Source: Paenibacillus sp. W2I17 (lineage in GTDB: Bacteria > Bacillota > Bacilli > Paenibacillales > Paenibacillaceae). Taken from it: DNA of 64,000 nt. The notes beneath the pieces were generated by a model that did no database searches, had not been told where the DNA came from, and worked only from the letters and a program-made list of their open reading frames with translations. The stretch's first letter is position 1. Every line of letters starts with the position of its first letter. The stretch covers positions 2,976,001 through 3,040,000 of the forward strand of contig NZ_JAUSXM010000001.1 in the NCBI RefSeq assembly GCF_030815985.1, given 5' to 3'. Shown here piece by piece: positions 27,204-37,352 of the stretch. The position numbers were made by a program, and so were the translations under genes.

Positions 27204-27385
27204 ATTTTATTTGTTTTATTTACGTATTTACGCCATTTATAATCACAAAATACACTTTTTTCCGTCTTTTTTAATTGTTAGATGACGAATTTACGTATAT
27301 AATGAAACATACAGCTCGCATTTCTATATATTCTACATGAAGAAAGGGCGGCTGAATACTACATTCTAACCAGGGGTGAACCCTT

Positions 27386-27589
27386 TTGAACAAGAAAAAA
27401 CCAGTTACTCCGTTCGGATGGGCCATCAAACGACGGCTAACCGAACTTCAAGTGGACCAGAAGACCTTTTGTGAACAGCATGGCATCCCACCCTATCGTT
27501 TATCCAATCTTATTCACGGCACACGCAAAGCAACCCGATTCAGGCACCTGGTCGCTGATATTTTGGATATTCCAGATGAACTGAGATAA
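27386..27589 (+). CDS. Small HTH DNA-binding protein
   Basis: The 67-residue protein is a compact helix-turn-helix of the XRE/lambda-repressor type: WAIKRRLTELQVDQKTFCEQHGIP followed by a recognition-like helix PYRLSNLIHGTRKA. It has no additional domain. TTG 27386 is preceded by AGGGGTG 7 bases upstream. It lies 27 bp before the PAS gene and is probably cotranscribed; its target is unknown. Confidence 0.75.
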   Translation: MNKKKPVTPFGWAIKRRLTELQVDQKTFCEQHGIPPYRLSNLIHGTRKATRFRHLVADILDIPDELR

Positions 27590-27616
27590 GATTTCTGCCA
27601 AAGGAGGATCTCATCC

Positions 27617-28254
27617 ATGAGACATGTTACATCCGATCTGGAGAGGCTGTCGTTCCAGTCCATACGTCACCAGCTCATCATCGTTGATGACAATTGGATT
27701 ATCCAAAGTTGTAACCGTGCCTGGCAACAGGGACTTGGTCAATGCTCACCAAACCCGGATATACACAGTAGTCATAGACACTACCTGCACCTGACGGAAG
27801 CCTGGGCAAAACGAAGCAAGAACCCTAACACGGCACTTGTCGCACAGAATTTGAAAGAACGCGGAATACCCTTTAAACGAAATCATACATATGACATCTG
27901 CGTGTATACTGTATACAACGAAAAGAGGTGGTTTCGTGTAGAACTCACCCCTCTATCTTATTCAAATTCAATTCTGGTGATACCGATCTCGCTTTAATTT
28001 CACACATGGATATTACCGAACAAAGAAAGACAGAACACCAATTGAAGAAAGCATTGTCTGAAGTGCGCACATTGCGCGGACTGCTGCCTATTTGCGCCGT
28101 CTGCAAACAAATCAAGGACGAAGAGGAACACTGGAACTCCGTTGAGAGTTATCTGGAGAAGCATACCCACGCCGAATTCACCCATGACATCTGTCCGGAA
28201 TGCATCCGGCGGTTATATCCGAAATACTCGAATATCCTGGACAAGCGTTCCTGA
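27617..28254 (+). pseudogene. PAS-domain protein with C-terminal CxxC motif, frameshifted
   Basis: The first frame (27617-27997) encodes a PAS-like sensor domain, VDDNWIIQSCNRAWQQGLG to RWFRVELTPLSYSNS. The second frame (to 28254) continues with DLALISHMDITEQRKTEHQL, a typical PAS end and coiled coil, then PICAVCKQIKD...ICPECIRRLYP, a Cys motif common at the end of bacterial PAS signalling proteins. The break is a tandem 5-bp duplication AATTC-AATTC at 27965-27974; with one copy the frame reads SNSGDTDLALISHMDITEQ without interruption. Start ATG follows AAGGAGGATC. The intact protein would have about 210 residues and no membrane segment. Confidence 0.8.
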
Positions 28255-28284
28255 AACCTTTCTCCACTCGCCGACTAACTACAA

Positions 28285-28980
28285 CTATACGGAGAGATGA
28301 TGTTCAAACTGCGACATATCCAGCTCTTGCGGTGTCCCATGCAGGGTTATGGTTCCTTTGTCCATGATATAAATGTAATCTGCGGCACTTCGCACAAAAT
28401 CAATACTCTGCTCTACCAGCAGAACCGAGAGGTTCCCCTTTGCCTTGAGCTGCAAAATAACCTGCCTAATGTCCTCCACGATAGAAGGCTGGATGCCTTC
28501 TGTCGGCTCATCAAGGAGCAACAACCCCGGACGCGAAGCCAATGCCCGAGCGAACGCCAACTGTTGCTGCTGTCCACCACTCAGATCCCCGCCCTGCCGT
28601 CCATACATCGTAGCAAGCACTGGAAACATCGCCAGTACATCCTCCGGGAACGTTTTTACTCCCGGTGCACTCGTCTCCAGACCGAGCAATAAATTTTCTT
28701 TCACCGTAAGCTGCGGGAAAATCTCCCGCCCCTGCGGTACATAACCAATCCCTGCCCTTGCCCGCTTGGCTGTGTCCAAGGTGGATAACTCCTGATTTTG
28801 CCACTGAATACTGCCCTTGCGTGTTTTGAGCAGCCCCATTAATGTTTTCATCAACGTTGTTTTACCTACACCGTTACGGCCCATCAGACACACCACCTGT
28901 CCAGGCTGTACATCCAGGTTCACACCACGAAGCACATTGCTTTCCCCGTAGCCGGATTCAATTCGTTGCAGCGACAGCAT
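28285..28980 (-). CDS. urtE: Urea ABC transporter ATPase UrtE
   Basis: This is the second ATPase of the Urt urea importer, of the LivF type (231 residues). It has Walker A GRNGVGKTT, signature LSGGQQQQLAFARAL and Walker B LLLLDEPTEGIQP. ATG 28980 is chosen over ATG 28986 because AAGGAGG is then 7 bases away. It overlaps urtD by 23 bp and is the last gene of the operon. UrtE identity follows from the full urtABCDE order and the adjacent urease. Confidence 0.93.
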   Translation of the reverse strand: MLSLQRIESGYGESNVLRGVNLDVQPGQVVCLMGRNGVGKTTLMKTLMGLLKTRKGSIQWQNQELSTLDTAKRARAGIGYVPQGREIFPQLTVKENLLLGLETSAPGVKTFPEDVLAMFPVLATMYGRQGGDLSGGQQQQLAFARALASRPGLLLLDEPTEGIQPSIVEDIRQVILQLKAKGNLSVLLVEQSIDFVRSAADYIYIMDKGTITLHGTPQELDMSQFEHHLSV

Positions 28981-29767
28981 GGTCATCCCTCCTTTTGCCC
29001 AGATACACTTCTGCCACTTTCGGGTCTGCCTGTACCTCCGCCATCGTACCTTCCTTCAGCAGTTTTCCTTCATGCATCACCGTTACCTTGGCTGCGAACT
29101 CTCGCACAAACTCCATATCATGCTCCACCACCACAACCGAGCGCTCACGCGCAATCTCTTGCAGAAGTCGCCCGGTCTTGTGTGTTTCTTCATCCGTCAT
29201 GCCTGCGGCTGGTTCGTCCAGCAACAACACCCGTGGCTCCTGCAGAAGCAGCATGCCGATCTCCAGCCACTGCTTCTCCCCATGCGATAACGCTCCTGCA
29301 CGAGCATCAACGCGGTCTTGCAGACCAATCTGGAGGGTAACATGCTCCATGGCAGCACTCATTTTCCCATATCGACGAATACCGATGGCTTGCAAAGGGG
29401 AACGGCGAGTCTCCGCCGCCAGTGTCAGATTCTCCTGCACCGTCAGACCCGCAAAGATCGATGGCGCTTGGAATTTGCGTCCCACACCTTTGCGAACAAT
29501 CTGGTGCTCCTTCAGTCGTGTTAATTCCGTGCCATCCGCCATCTTCACCGAGCCGGACATGGGTTTTGTTTTGCCGCATATCACATCCAGCATCGTTGTT
29601 TTTCCAGCACCATTGGGTCCGATCAGAAAATGCAGGTCATGTTCATGCAACTTCAGATTCATGCCTTTGACAGCAACGAACCCACCAAAGGCTACCGTAA
29701 TATCCTCGGCTACCAACACCGCTGATTCCTCAGTAGACTTTAGGTTTTTCCCGAGTGACTTGGACAT
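28958..29767 (-). CDS. urtD: Urea ABC transporter ATPase UrtD
   Basis: This LivG-type ATPase of about 269 residues has Walker A GPNGAGKTT, signature LSHGEKQWLEIGMLL (family-typical SHGE form) and Walker B VLLLDEPAAGM. ATG 29767 has GGAGAG 7 bases upstream; a GTG at 29773 is an alternative. It overlaps the end of the frameshifted urtC by about 38 bp. It works with UrtE to drive urea uptake through UrtB/UrtC. Confidence 0.94.
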   Translation of the reverse strand: MSKSLGKNLKSTEESAVLVAEDITVAFGGFVAVKGMNLKLHEHDLHFLIGPNGAGKTTMLDVICGKTKPMSGSVKMADGTELTRLKEHQIVRKGVGRKFQAPSIFAGLTVQENLTLAAETRRSPLQAIGIRRYGKMSAAMEHVTLQIGLQDRVDARAGALSHGEKQWLEIGMLLLQEPRVLLLDEPAAGMTDEETHKTGRLLQEIARERSVVVVEHDMEFVREFAAKVTVMHEGKLLKEGTMAEVQADPKVAEVYLGKRRDDHAVAATN

Positions 29768-30822
29768 GCGCACTCTCTCCTCTCCGCTTCAGCAAGCGAA
29801 CGACATGACGATATACACCTACAATACCGTTTGGCATGAACAAAACTACTGTTACAAAGAGTCCACCAATGACGAACAGCCACCCCTCGGGGTAAGCCTC
29901 ACTTAAACCTGTTTTGGCTGCATTCAGCACCACCGCTCCGATGACCGCTCCAATAAGCGTACCGCGACCACCCAACGCAAACCCACAGGACCATCTCAAT
30001 GGAGGGCACAATCCCCATCATCGATGGCGAGATAATACCCACCTGAAGTACAAACAACATGCCCGCGATGCCTGCAAGCGCACCGGAAAAAGCAAAAGCC
30101 AGCGTTTTATATCCTGCCGGATCATATCCGAGGAATCGCACCCGATTCTCCCCTTCACGCGCAGCTTCGAGCACTTGGCCGAAACGACTGTTCACCATTC
30201 GACGACAGAGCATATAAGCGATCACCAGAACAGCAAGCGTTATATAGTAGAGAACAATTGTTGTTCCTGCGGAATGAAGTGTAAAACCAAAGATCGAATT
30301 ATATCCGGTAATGCCATTTGTTCCCCCCGTCCATTCCTGTTTACCAACAAAGAGTGTTACCGTAATGAGAACCAAGGCTTGAGTCAGGATGGTAAAATAC
30401 ACACCGGTGATCCGGTTACGGAACGTAAACCATCCCAGGGCAAAGGCGAGCAATGCCGGAAGGGCTATTCCCAATAACAGCGCCACCGGGAAGGAGCGAA
30501 ACGGCTCCCAGAACCACGGCAAACCACTGAGACCACTCCATCCCATGAAGTCAGGAAGCGTTGCTCCACTAGCCTGAAGCTTCAGATACATCGCCATCGC
30601 GTACCCACCCAGACCAAAGAACACACCATGCCCCAGACTCAACACACCCCCATATCCCCAGATCAGATCGAGACCAATGGCCAGGATTGCCAGCGCCAAA
30701 AACTTGGCTAACAGACTCAGACGAAACTCCGTGGAGATCAGTGGAGCGAGACACATCATGATGAGTACAACCGCCCAGATAATCCTCATTTTCAGACTGC
30801 CAGTCTTGAGTAAAGCGGACAT
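29730..30822 (-). pseudogene. urtC: Urea ABC transporter permease UrtC, frameshifted
   Basis: A LivM-type permease with about ten membrane segments. The first frame (30822 to about 29980) runs to IVPSIEMVLWV and then into nonsense ending at 29899. The correct continuation GGRGTLIGAVIGAVVLNAAK is in another frame ending at 29730. Removing one A of the AAA at 29979-29981 (plus strand) restores EMVLWVALGGRGTLIG, the family's conserved block. ATG 30822 follows AAGGGGG. Unless this is a sequence error, the transporter loses its last 90 residues of UrtC and should be inactive. Confidence 0.9.
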
Positions 30823-30843
30823 GAACTAACCCCCTTTTTCACG

Positions 30844-31749
30844 TTAATCGAGACTCCGTGTGCGCATCGCGACCAATCCGCGTGGTTTCCATTGCAGGAA
30901 AGCAACGATACATACAAACACAAGCACCTTGCCAATGGAGGCCGAGGTATAGGTTTCGAACAGCGTGTTGAACATACCAATCCCCAATGCACCACACACG
31001 GTTCCGACCAATTTCCCTACGCCACCCAGGACAACGACCATGAAGGCATCCACAATATAATACGTACCAAGTGAAGGACCAATCGGACCAATGAGCGTTA
31101 ATGCACAGCCAGCAATTCCGGCAATGCCCGAACCAATCGCAAAGGTCATGCCATCCACCCGCCGGGTCGAAATCCCAAGACACCCCGCCATGCTCCGATT
31201 CTGCATCACAGCCCTCATTCGTCTTCCGGAAGATGTTCGATAGATATAGAGATACATGCACAGCAGCACAACCGCGACCAATGCGATAATGAAAATTCGT
31301 TTATACGGAAATACAATACCATCCGAGATCGCCAATCCCCCATTGAGCCAAGCCGGACTGGATACTCCCACATTGGGTGCTCCGAATATTGTACGGGCCA
31401 GTTGTTGCAGCATCATGCCTACACCCCATGTCGCAAGCAGACTGTCCAGCGGCCTACCATATAGATGCCTGATCAGAACCACTTCAAGCAACCAGCCAAC
31501 CAGAGCAGCTACAATGAACGCAATCGGCAGAGCCACAACAAAATAGGCACCAAACCAAGCCGCTGGAGCATAGGACATGAACAGATTTTGTGTTACATAC
31601 GTTGCATATGCACCGATCATGATCAGTTCACCGTGAGCCATATTGATGACATTCATCAGCCCAAACGTTACTGCAAGCCCCAATGCAATCAACAACAGAA
31701 TTGAACTGATACTCAGACCGTTGAACATCTGCAGGATAAACATATCCAT
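30844..31749 (-). CDS. urtB: Urea ABC transporter permease UrtB
   Basis: This LivH-type permease of about 301 residues has eight or so membrane segments. It carries the family block [21 protein letters not shown] near the start and [14 protein letters not shown] near the end. ATG 31749 is chosen because GGAGGAGGGG lies 6-7 bases upstream. It precedes urtC by 21 bp. With UrtC it forms the urea channel of the importer. Confidence 0.94.
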   Translation of the reverse strand: MDMFILQMFNGLSISSILLLIALGLAVTFGLMNVINMAHGELIMIGAYATYVTQNLFMSYAPAAWFGAYFVVALPIAFIVAALVGWLLEVVLIRHLYGRPLDSLLATWGVGMMLQQLARTIFGAPNVGVSSPAWLNGGLAISDGIVFPYKRIFIIALVAVVLLCMYLYIYRTSSGRRMRAVMQNRSMAGCLGISTRRVDGMTFAIGSGIAGIAGCALTLIGPIGPSLGTYYIVDAFMVVVLGGVGKLVGTVCGALGIGMFNTLFETYTSASIGKVLVFVCIVAFLQWKPRGLVAMRTRSLD

Positions 31750-31837
31750 CGCTATCCCCTCCTCCATACCGTGACTCTCGATATTTCACATGACTTCAAT
31801 TAGCGGCAGCAACATTTTTTTACATCACAGTAACGCT

Positions 31838-31880
31838 TTACCGCAATGCGGTGAGAGGATGTGTTATCACACCCTCGCTT
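31838..31880 (-). terminator. Hairpins between urtA and urtB (possible attenuator)
   Basis: Two small stems, ACCGCAATGCGGT and GAGGATGTG paired with CACACCCTC, lie in the 211-bp gap between urtA and urtB. There is no strong T-run, so partial termination or RNA processing that keeps the binding protein in excess is a possibility, not shown. Confidence 0.4.
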
Positions 31881-31960
31881 ATGTTTCAGCTACTTTGAAG
31901 CGAGTTGCCTGTTTTATTGCGAGGTTTCTATGTTATTTAGCGCTGAGGGTTGCTCCCCAT

Positions 31961-33184
31961 TCATACGTTTTCAGATAAGGGGTCCGGCTTGACAGGCTCA
32001 CCAGAATTCCACAATTCCTTGAACTGCCCATCTTCCTGCACCTCACCGATCCGTACGGTTTTGTAGATATGCTGATTCTCTCCATCCACGGTTACCTTAC
32101 CTTCCGGAGCATCAAACTCCAGACCCTTGGCAGCTGCCTTTACCTTCTCCACGTCGGTTGATCCTGCTTTTTCCACCGCCGCCTTCCAGAGATAAACCGC
32201 CACATATCCCGCTTCAATCGGATCAGCTGTCACTCGATCAGCACCGTATTTTTCTTTATACTTGGCAACAAATGTAGCATTTTCAGTTGTATCGGTTGTC
32301 TGATAATAGTTCCACGAAGCCAGATGCCCCTTCAATACGTCTGCGCCGATGCCACGGATTTCTTCCTCCGCCACACTCACCGACAGGGTTGTCATCTGAT
32401 CCGAGGAGATTCCGGCATCCTTCAATTGTTTGAAGAAGGCCACATTGCTATCTCCGTTCAGCGTATTGTATACAATATCCGGCTTCGCAGCTTTGATTTT
32501 GCTTATAATGGTACTGTAATCGGTATGGCCCAGCGGTGTGTATTCCTCACCCACCACTTCGCCGCCCTCTGCTGCGAGTTGTGCCTTAATGACCTGATTG
32601 GCAGTTTTCGGGAATACATAATCTGAACCGAGCAGATAAAACGTCTTGCCCCTGTTCTCCAGTAACCAGGTTACGGATGGAACGATCTGTTGATTGGTTG
32701 TTGCTCCTGTATAAAAAATATTTGGCGACGATTCCAATCCCTCATATTGCACCGGGTAAAACAATAAACCTTTATTCTGTTCGAACACTGGAAGCATAGC
32801 CTTCCGACTTGCAGAGGTCCATCCACCAAATACAGCAGCGACCTTATCCTGTTGCAGTAACTTCCCAGCCTTCTCCGCAAAAGTAGGCCAATCCGAAGCG
32901 CCATCCTCAATTACAGGCTCGATCTGTTTACCCAAAACTCCGCCCGCGGCGTTGATCTCTTCAATGGCAAGCATCTCCGCATCTTTAACAGATACTTCAC
33001 TGATCGCCATCGTTCCGCTGAGAGAGTGAAGAATGCCAACTTTAATCGTATCACCGGATGCAGCCGGCTCTCCTGTACCACCTGAACCCGAAGCTTCAGG
33101 CGGCGCAGTGCCCTCCACGCATCCTGTCATCACAATGACCGCACCCAGCAAAATACTCCATAACTTGACCGACCTCTTCTTCAA
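31961..33184 (-). CDS. urtA: Urea ABC transporter substrate-binding lipoprotein UrtA
   Basis: The 407-residue lipoprotein has a signal peptide and lipobox VMTGC, a Gly/Ser-rich linker, and a LivJ-like type I periplasmic-binding fold with [15 protein letters not shown] and [20 protein letters not shown], both characteristic of UrtA. It captures urea outside the membrane. TTG 33184 is the start, preceded by AAGGGAGTG. A promoter with TTGACA/CATAAT lies upstream, overlapped by a GlnR/TnrA box. Confidence 0.94.
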   Translation of the reverse strand: MKKRSVKLWSILLGAVIVMTGCVEGTAPPEASGSGGTGEPAASGDTIKVGILHSLSGTMAISEVSVKDAEMLAIEEINAAGGVLGKQIEPVIEDGASDWPTFAEKAGKLLQQDKVAAVFGGWTSASRKAMLPVFEQNKGLLFYPVQYEGLESSPNIFYTGATTNQQIVPSVTWLLENRGKTFYLLGSDYVFPKTANQVIKAQLAAEGGEVVGEEYTPLGHTDYSTIISKIKAAKPDIVYNTLNGDSNVAFFKQLKDAGISSDQMTTLSVSVAEEEIRGIGADVLKGHLASWNYYQTTDTTENATFVAKYKEKYGADRVTADPIEAGYVAVYLWKAAVEKAGSTDVEKVKAAAKGLEFDAPEGKVTVDGENQHIYKTVRIGEVQEDGQFKELWNSGEPVKPDPLSENV

Positions 33185-33214
33185 TAGCCTACACTCCCTT
33201 TTTTTAGTCTATTG

Positions 33215-33250
33215 ACGAACATTAAGGTCATTTGCGTCCGAAATGTTCGT
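33215..33250. promoter_or_regulatory. 9-bp inverted repeat in the urtA leader
   Basis: ACGAACATT at 33215-33223 and AATGTTCGT at 33242-33250 form a perfect 9-bp dyad with 18-bp spacing, inside the transcribed leader of urtA. It may be an operator or an RNA hairpin. Confidence 0.45.
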
Positions 33251-33259
33251 TGATCCAAA

Positions 33260-33298
33260 TTATGGAGGGTTACTCTCTTCATGTCAATATAGCTTACA
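33260..33298 (-). promoter_or_regulatory. GlnR/TnrA box and urtA promoter
   Basis: TGTCAATATAGCTTACA at 33282-33298 matches the GlnR/TnrA consensus TGTNAN7TNACA exactly. On the minus strand its right half contains TTGACA, which is 17 bp from CATAAT, a near-consensus promoter for urtA. The same box lies upstream of divergent ureA. Nitrogen-limitation control of both operons is inferred. Confidence 0.75.
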
Positions 33299-33355
33299 TA
33301 ATTTTATTTCATGCCTACTCTTTTCATGCATACTGCTAATATGCCTTGAAGCTTA

Positions 33356-33387
33356 TTGACAAAGGATTCACCCTGTGTGAGTATATT
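33356..33387 (+). promoter_or_regulatory. Probable urease operon promoter
   Basis: TTGACA at 33356-33361 is a perfect -35. The nearest -10-like sequences (TATATT about 20 bp downstream, or AGTATA at 18 bp) are imperfect. It lies 90 bp upstream of ureA and 58 bp downstream of the GlnR/TnrA box. Confidence 0.4.
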
Positions 33388-33445
33388 TAACATACAATAT
33401 GATCCATGAACATATCAGACATTATAAGCGAAAGGTCGGATTGCC

Positions 33446-33748
33446 TTGCACTGGACTGAGCAGGAAAAGGAAAAACTCCTGATTACCGTGGCCGCTAACC
33501 TCGCCCGTGAACGAAGAGCACGCGGACTTAAGTTGAATGTTCCCGAAGCCATCGCCTTGTTGACCTCCGAACTGATGGAACGAGCACGGGATGGAATGAG
33601 TGTTGCCGAATTAATGAGATACGGAGGCACCATCCTGACACGCGAAGACTGTATGGATGGTGTTCCCGATATGATTCCTGAAGTACAGGTAGAAGCCACA
33701 TTTCCTGACGGTACAAAACTGGTTACTGTACATGAACCTATACGCTGA
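33446..33748 (+). CDS. ureA: Urease subunit gamma
   Basis: The 100-residue UreA is the small structural subunit of urease and matches the family length. It has the [25 protein letters not shown] start and the [23 protein letters not shown] block. The start is TTG 33446, at the position where family members begin, with AAAGGTCGG upstream. It is the first gene of ureABC-F-G-D, followed by ureB after 17 bp. Confidence 0.96.
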   Translation: MHWTEQEKEKLLITVAANLARERRARGLKLNVPEAIALLTSELMERARDGMSVAELMRYGGTILTREDCMDGVPDMIPEVQVEATFPDGTKLVTVHEPIR

Positions 33749-33765
33749 GAAAGGCAGGAGAAACC

Positions 33766-34155
33766 ATGATTCCTGGTGAATACCGTTTGAAGCCAGATGA
33801 CGACATCATCTGTCATCCGGATCGTTTAACCCTACGACTCCTTGTCCTTAACCGCGGCGACCGCCCCGTCCAAGTCGGCTCTCACGTTCACTTCTATGAA
33901 GTTAATGCAGCACTGGACTTTGATCGCACGTCAGCTTTTGGACATCGCCTGCACATTCCGGCAGGCACCGCAGTTCGCTTCGAACCCGGTGAAGAGAAAC
34001 CTGTTGAACTCACAACCTTTGGCGGCAAACGTCAGATTCACGGGTTCAACGGGTTAACCGAAGGCTCTGCGGATCAAGCTCCTGATCCACTGAAACTGGA
34101 GGCATTCCTGAAGACATTCTCCCCTCCCATACCAGATGGAGGTGAACCTTCATGA
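33766..34155 (+). CDS. ureB: Urease subunit beta
   Basis: The 129-residue UreB is the second structural subunit. Landmarks are the MIPGEY start, [32 protein letters not shown] and the C-terminal [11 protein letters not shown] 33766 follows AAGGCAGGAG. The stop overlaps the ureC start in an ATGA junction, indicating coupled translation. The C-terminal tail beyond GFNGL is about 25 residues, slightly longer than the shortest family members. Confidence 0.96.
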   Translation: MIPGEYRLKPDDDIICHPDRLTLRLLVLNRGDRPVQVGSHVHFYEVNAALDFDRTSAFGHRLHIPAGTAVRFEPGEEKPVELTTFGGKRQIHGFNGLTEGSADQAPDPLKLEAFLKTFSPPIPDGGEPS

Positions 34156-35870
34156 AACGAATGAGCCGTGAACAATACGCGTCCATGTTTGGACCGACAA
34201 CCGGCGATGCCGTAAGACTTGCAGATACCGAACTATGGGCAGAGATTGAACATGATTATGCCGTATACGGAGATGAGAGCAAGTTCGGAGGTGGCAAGGT
34301 TATCCGCGACGGGATGGGCCAGTCTACTACTGCTCTGCGAAGTGACGGCACTCCTGATACTGTTATCACCAACGCTATCATTATCGATCATTGGGGCATT
34401 GTAAAAGCGGATATCGGCATTCGAGATGGTCACATCTGCGCCATTGGCAAATCCGGTAACCCGGATACAATGGATGGTGTTCATCCCGCACTGGTCATCG
34501 GCGCTTCCACCGAAATCATCGCTGGTGAAGGCATGATTGTAACTGCTGGCGGCATTGATACCCACATTCATTTCATCTGCCCACAGCAGATTCAGACTGC
34601 GTTATCCTCCGGGGTCACGACCATGATCGGCGGCGGAACAGGACCAGCAACAGGAACCAAAGCCACCACCTGCACACCAGGAGCCTGGCACATCCACCGG
34701 ATGTTAGAATCGGCAGAGGCTTTTCCCATGAACATCGGTTACCTCGGCAAAGGCAACAGTTCCAGCACCGCACCTTTAATCGAACAGATTGAAGCGGGTG
34801 TCATCGGCCTGAAGCTGCATGAAGATTGGGGCACTACCCCGAGCGCTATCGACGCTTGTCTGACTGCCGCCGGGGAACATGATGTTCAAGTGGCTATCCA
34901 TACCGATACATTGAACGAAACCGGATTTCTCGAAAACACCCTGGCTGCAATCAACGGCCGGACGATCCACACGTACCATACGGAAGGCGCTGGTGGCGGA
35001 CACGCACCGGATATTATCCGGGCCGCTGGGGAGTCCTACGTTATCCCCTCATCAACCAACCCAACACGACCGTACACACGCAACACTGTAGAAGAGCATC
35101 TCGATATGTTGATGGTGTGTCATCACCTGGACCCTTCCATCCCGGAAGATGTAGCTTTTGCAGATTCGCGGATTCGTCCCGAAACCATCGCAGCCGAAGA
35201 CATTTTGCATGATCTTGGCGTGTTCAGCATCATCAGTTCCGATTCACAGGCCATGGGCCGAGTGGGCGAAGTCATTATCCGCACCTGGCAGACAGCCGAC
35301 AAAATGAAAAAACAGCGCGGCAAACTTGAGCTCAACCCGAATTCTCCCTCCGATAACGATCGGATCAAGCGATATGTCGCCAAGTACACCATCAATCCAG
35401 CTATCGCACACGGAATCGGTCATCTCGTCGGTTCGGTGGAAGTTGGAAAGCTGGCAGATCTAATCATATGGAAACCGGCCTACTTCGGTGTTAAACCCGA
35501 GATTGTCATCAAGGGTGGCATGATTACATTTGCCCAGATGGGTGATCCCAATGCGTCCATCCCGACACCTCAGCCCGTATTTGGCAGACCGATGTTCGGA
35601 GCTTATGGTAGCGCCATTGCCAGCGGATCAATCACCTTTGTCTCCCAAGCCGCAGCAGATGCCGGGATCAAAGAGTCATTGGGCCTGAAAAAGCGGGTTG
35701 AACCCGTTAAAGGCTGTCGCTCAGTCAGCAAAAAAGACATGATTCATAACGACGTCACCCCTGTCATTGAAGTCGATCCCGAAACCTATGAAGTACGCGC
35801 CGACGGTGAGCTTCTCACCTGCGAACCCGCAGACGAGTTGCCTATGGCACAGCGGTACTTTATGTTTTGA
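34152..35870 (+). CDS. ureC: Urease catalytic subunit alpha
   Basis: The 572-residue nickel metalloenzyme hydrolyses urea to ammonia and carbamate. All active-site residues are present at the usual spacing: His138 and His140 (DTHIHF), carbamylated Lys221 (LKLHEDWG), His250, His276, the mobile-flap Cys323-His324 (MVCHHLDP) and Asp364 (SSDSQAMGR). Length and order match the family. It overlaps ureB by 4 bp. Two Ni ions must be inserted by UreF/G/D, which follow. Confidence 0.98.
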   Translation: MKRMSREQYASMFGPTTGDAVRLADTELWAEIEHDYAVYGDESKFGGGKVIRDGMGQSTTALRSDGTPDTVITNAIIIDHWGIVKADIGIRDGHICAIGKSGNPDTMDGVHPALVIGASTEIIAGEGMIVTAGGIDTHIHFICPQQIQTALSSGVTTMIGGGTGPATGTKATTCTPGAWHIHRMLESAEAFPMNIGYLGKGNSSSTAPLIEQIEAGVIGLKLHEDWGTTPSAIDACLTAAGEHDVQVAIHTDTLNETGFLENTLAAINGRTIHTYHTEGAGGGHAPDIIRAAGESYVIPSSTNPTRPYTRNTVEEHLDMLMVCHHLDPSIPEDVAFADSRIRPETIAAEDILHDLGVFSIISSDSQAMGRVGEVIIRTWQTADKMKKQRGKLELNPNSPSDNDRIKRYVAKYTINPAIAHGIGHLVGSVEVGKLADLIIWKPAYFGVKPEIVIKGGMITFAQMGDPNASIPTPQPVFGRPMFGAYGSAIASGSITFVSQAAADAGIKESLGLKKRVEPVKGCRSVSKKDMIHNDVTPVIEVDPETYEVRADGELLTCEPADELPMAQRYFMF

Positions 35871-35903
35871 TAGGAATACGGATTAGCTAATAAGGGGGCA
35901 CTC

Positions 35904-36599
35904 ATGATGAATAGTGGCACGAAGCTACTCCGTTATGTTCAGCTGCTGGATTCGGCCCTGCCCATCGGTGGTTTCTCCCATTCCTTCGGTCTGGAAGCTT
36001 ACACGCATGATGGCACCGTGCAAAATACCGCGCAGCTTGAACAGTTTATTCGCAGCCAGCTTCACTCCAGTCTTGTACGACTAGATGGTCTTGCCATCAA
36101 AGGCGTCTATCAGGCGATAAAACAGCAAGATGCCGCTCTACTTGCCCTGTATGACAAACGTGTCCACGCCCAGCGCTCCCCTCGGGAACTCAGGGAAAGC
36201 GGCCACAAAATGGGAAAACGACTGCTCAAGCTGGCTCGTTCACTCTATCCATGGATGGACTTTTCCCTGATCGATGAGGCTATACGGGAATACGGCGCGT
36301 ATTGTGGCATCACGACCATTCACGGTTATATCAACTATCAATTGGAGATTGAATTGGATGAAGCCGTTACCGGGCATCTGTATACCTCAGTGAACGCTTA
36401 TGTGAACAGCGCACTTCGCCTGCTGCCCATCGGACAAACCGAAGCGCAGATGTTGATTCAGAAACTGCTTGATGATATCGAAGCGGAATGGGCGCTCATT
36501 CGGGAAAATGACCCGGAAGATATGCACAGCTTCGGAATTGCCCAGGAAATCTACGCCATGCGGCACGAGACCTTACCCGCGCGGCTGTTTATGTCTTAA
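35904..36599 (+). CDS. ureF: Urease accessory protein UreF
   Basis: The 231-residue all-helical protein recruits UreG to UreD on apo-urease and controls its GTPase. It has LLDSALPIGGFSHSFGLEAY at the start and the conserved C-terminal RLFMS needed for UreD contact in the family. ATG 35904 (or the adjacent ATG 35907) follows AAGGGGG. It lies 33 bp after ureC; ureE, which often precedes ureF, is missing. Confidence 0.95.
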   Translation: MMNSGTKLLRYVQLLDSALPIGGFSHSFGLEAYTHDGTVQNTAQLEQFIRSQLHSSLVRLDGLAIKGVYQAIKQQDAALLALYDKRVHAQRSPRELRESGHKMGKRLLKLARSLYPWMDFSLIDEAIREYGAYCGITTIHGYINYQLEIELDEAVTGHLYTSVNAYVNSALRLLPIGQTEAQMLIQKLLDDIEAEWALIRENDPEDMHSFGIAQEIYAMRHETLPARLFMS

Positions 36600-36632
36600 C
36601 TACAACTTTTATCTAACTTAGGAGGAATTGTT

Positions 36633-37352
36633 ATGTGTGGAGGAGCTAATCATACGCATCATCCGGAGTGGGAACGTAAGGCATTTGATCGGAGTCGTCC
36701 GATGCGAATTGGAATTGGCGGACCGGTAGGTTCAGGTAAAACAGCCCTTGTGGAGAAGCTGTCCAAGGCACTGCGTACACGTTATAGCCTTGCTGTCATC
36801 ACGAATGACATTTATACCAAGGAAGATGCCGAAATCTTGCTGCGTCAGAATGCACTGGCACCAGAGCGCATTATCGGCGTCGAGACAGGCGGATGCCCGC
36901 ACACGGCTATTCGTGAGGATGCCTCCATGAATTTCGAAGCAGTTGACGAGTTGATTGAACGCTTCCCGGATCTGCAACTGATCTTCATCGAAAGCGGCGG
37001 CGACAATCTCTCCGCTGCATTCAGTCCGGAACTCGCTGATGTGTTCATCTACATTATCGACGTTGCTCAAGGAGAGAAACTCCCTCGCAAAGGCGGTCCC
37101 GGCATCACGCGTTCAGATCTGCTCTTAATCAACAAAACCGACCTCGCCCCTTACGTTGGTGCAAGCCTGGAAGTTATGAAAAATGATACCGAACGGGTAC
37201 GCGAAGGCCGCCCTTATGTCATGTCTAATCTAATGAGCGGTGAAGGTGTATCCGAGATTGTCCACTGGCTTGAACATCAATATATGGATGACGATGCTTC
37301 CGCTGCACATCTGCATTCACACAGCCATGAACATGGCACTCACTCGCATTAA
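36633..37352 (+). CDS. ureG: Urease accessory GTPase UreG with His-rich ends
   Basis: UreG is the SIMIBI GTPase that delivers nickel to urease. The P-loop GPVGSGKT is at 30-37, the nickel-binding Cys88-Pro89-His90 motif is in [11 protein letters not shown], and the base motif NKTDL is present. At 239 residues it is about 30 longer than typical UreG: the N-terminus has HTHH and the C-terminal tail has eight His in about 20 residues ([14 protein letters not shown]). The tail may replace the missing nickel chaperone UreE; this is inference. ATG follows AGGAGG. Confidence 0.96.
   Translation: MCGGANHTHHPEWERKAFDRSRPMRIGIGGPVGSGKTALVEKLSKALRTRYSLAVITNDIYTKEDAEILLRQNALAPERIIGVETGGCPHTAIREDASMNFEAVDELIERFPDLQLIFIESGGDNLSAAFSPELADVFIYIIDVAQGEKLPRKGGPGITRSDLLLINKTDLAPYVGASLEVMKNDTERVREGRPYVMSNLMSGEGVSEIVHWLEHQYMDDDASAAHLHSHSHEHGTHSH

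Noticed and set aside
28842..29906. 354-codon open frame antisense to urtD/urtE
   Set aside because: The Ser/Cys/Arg-rich translation is a mirror of two clear ABC ATPase genes; no start signal.
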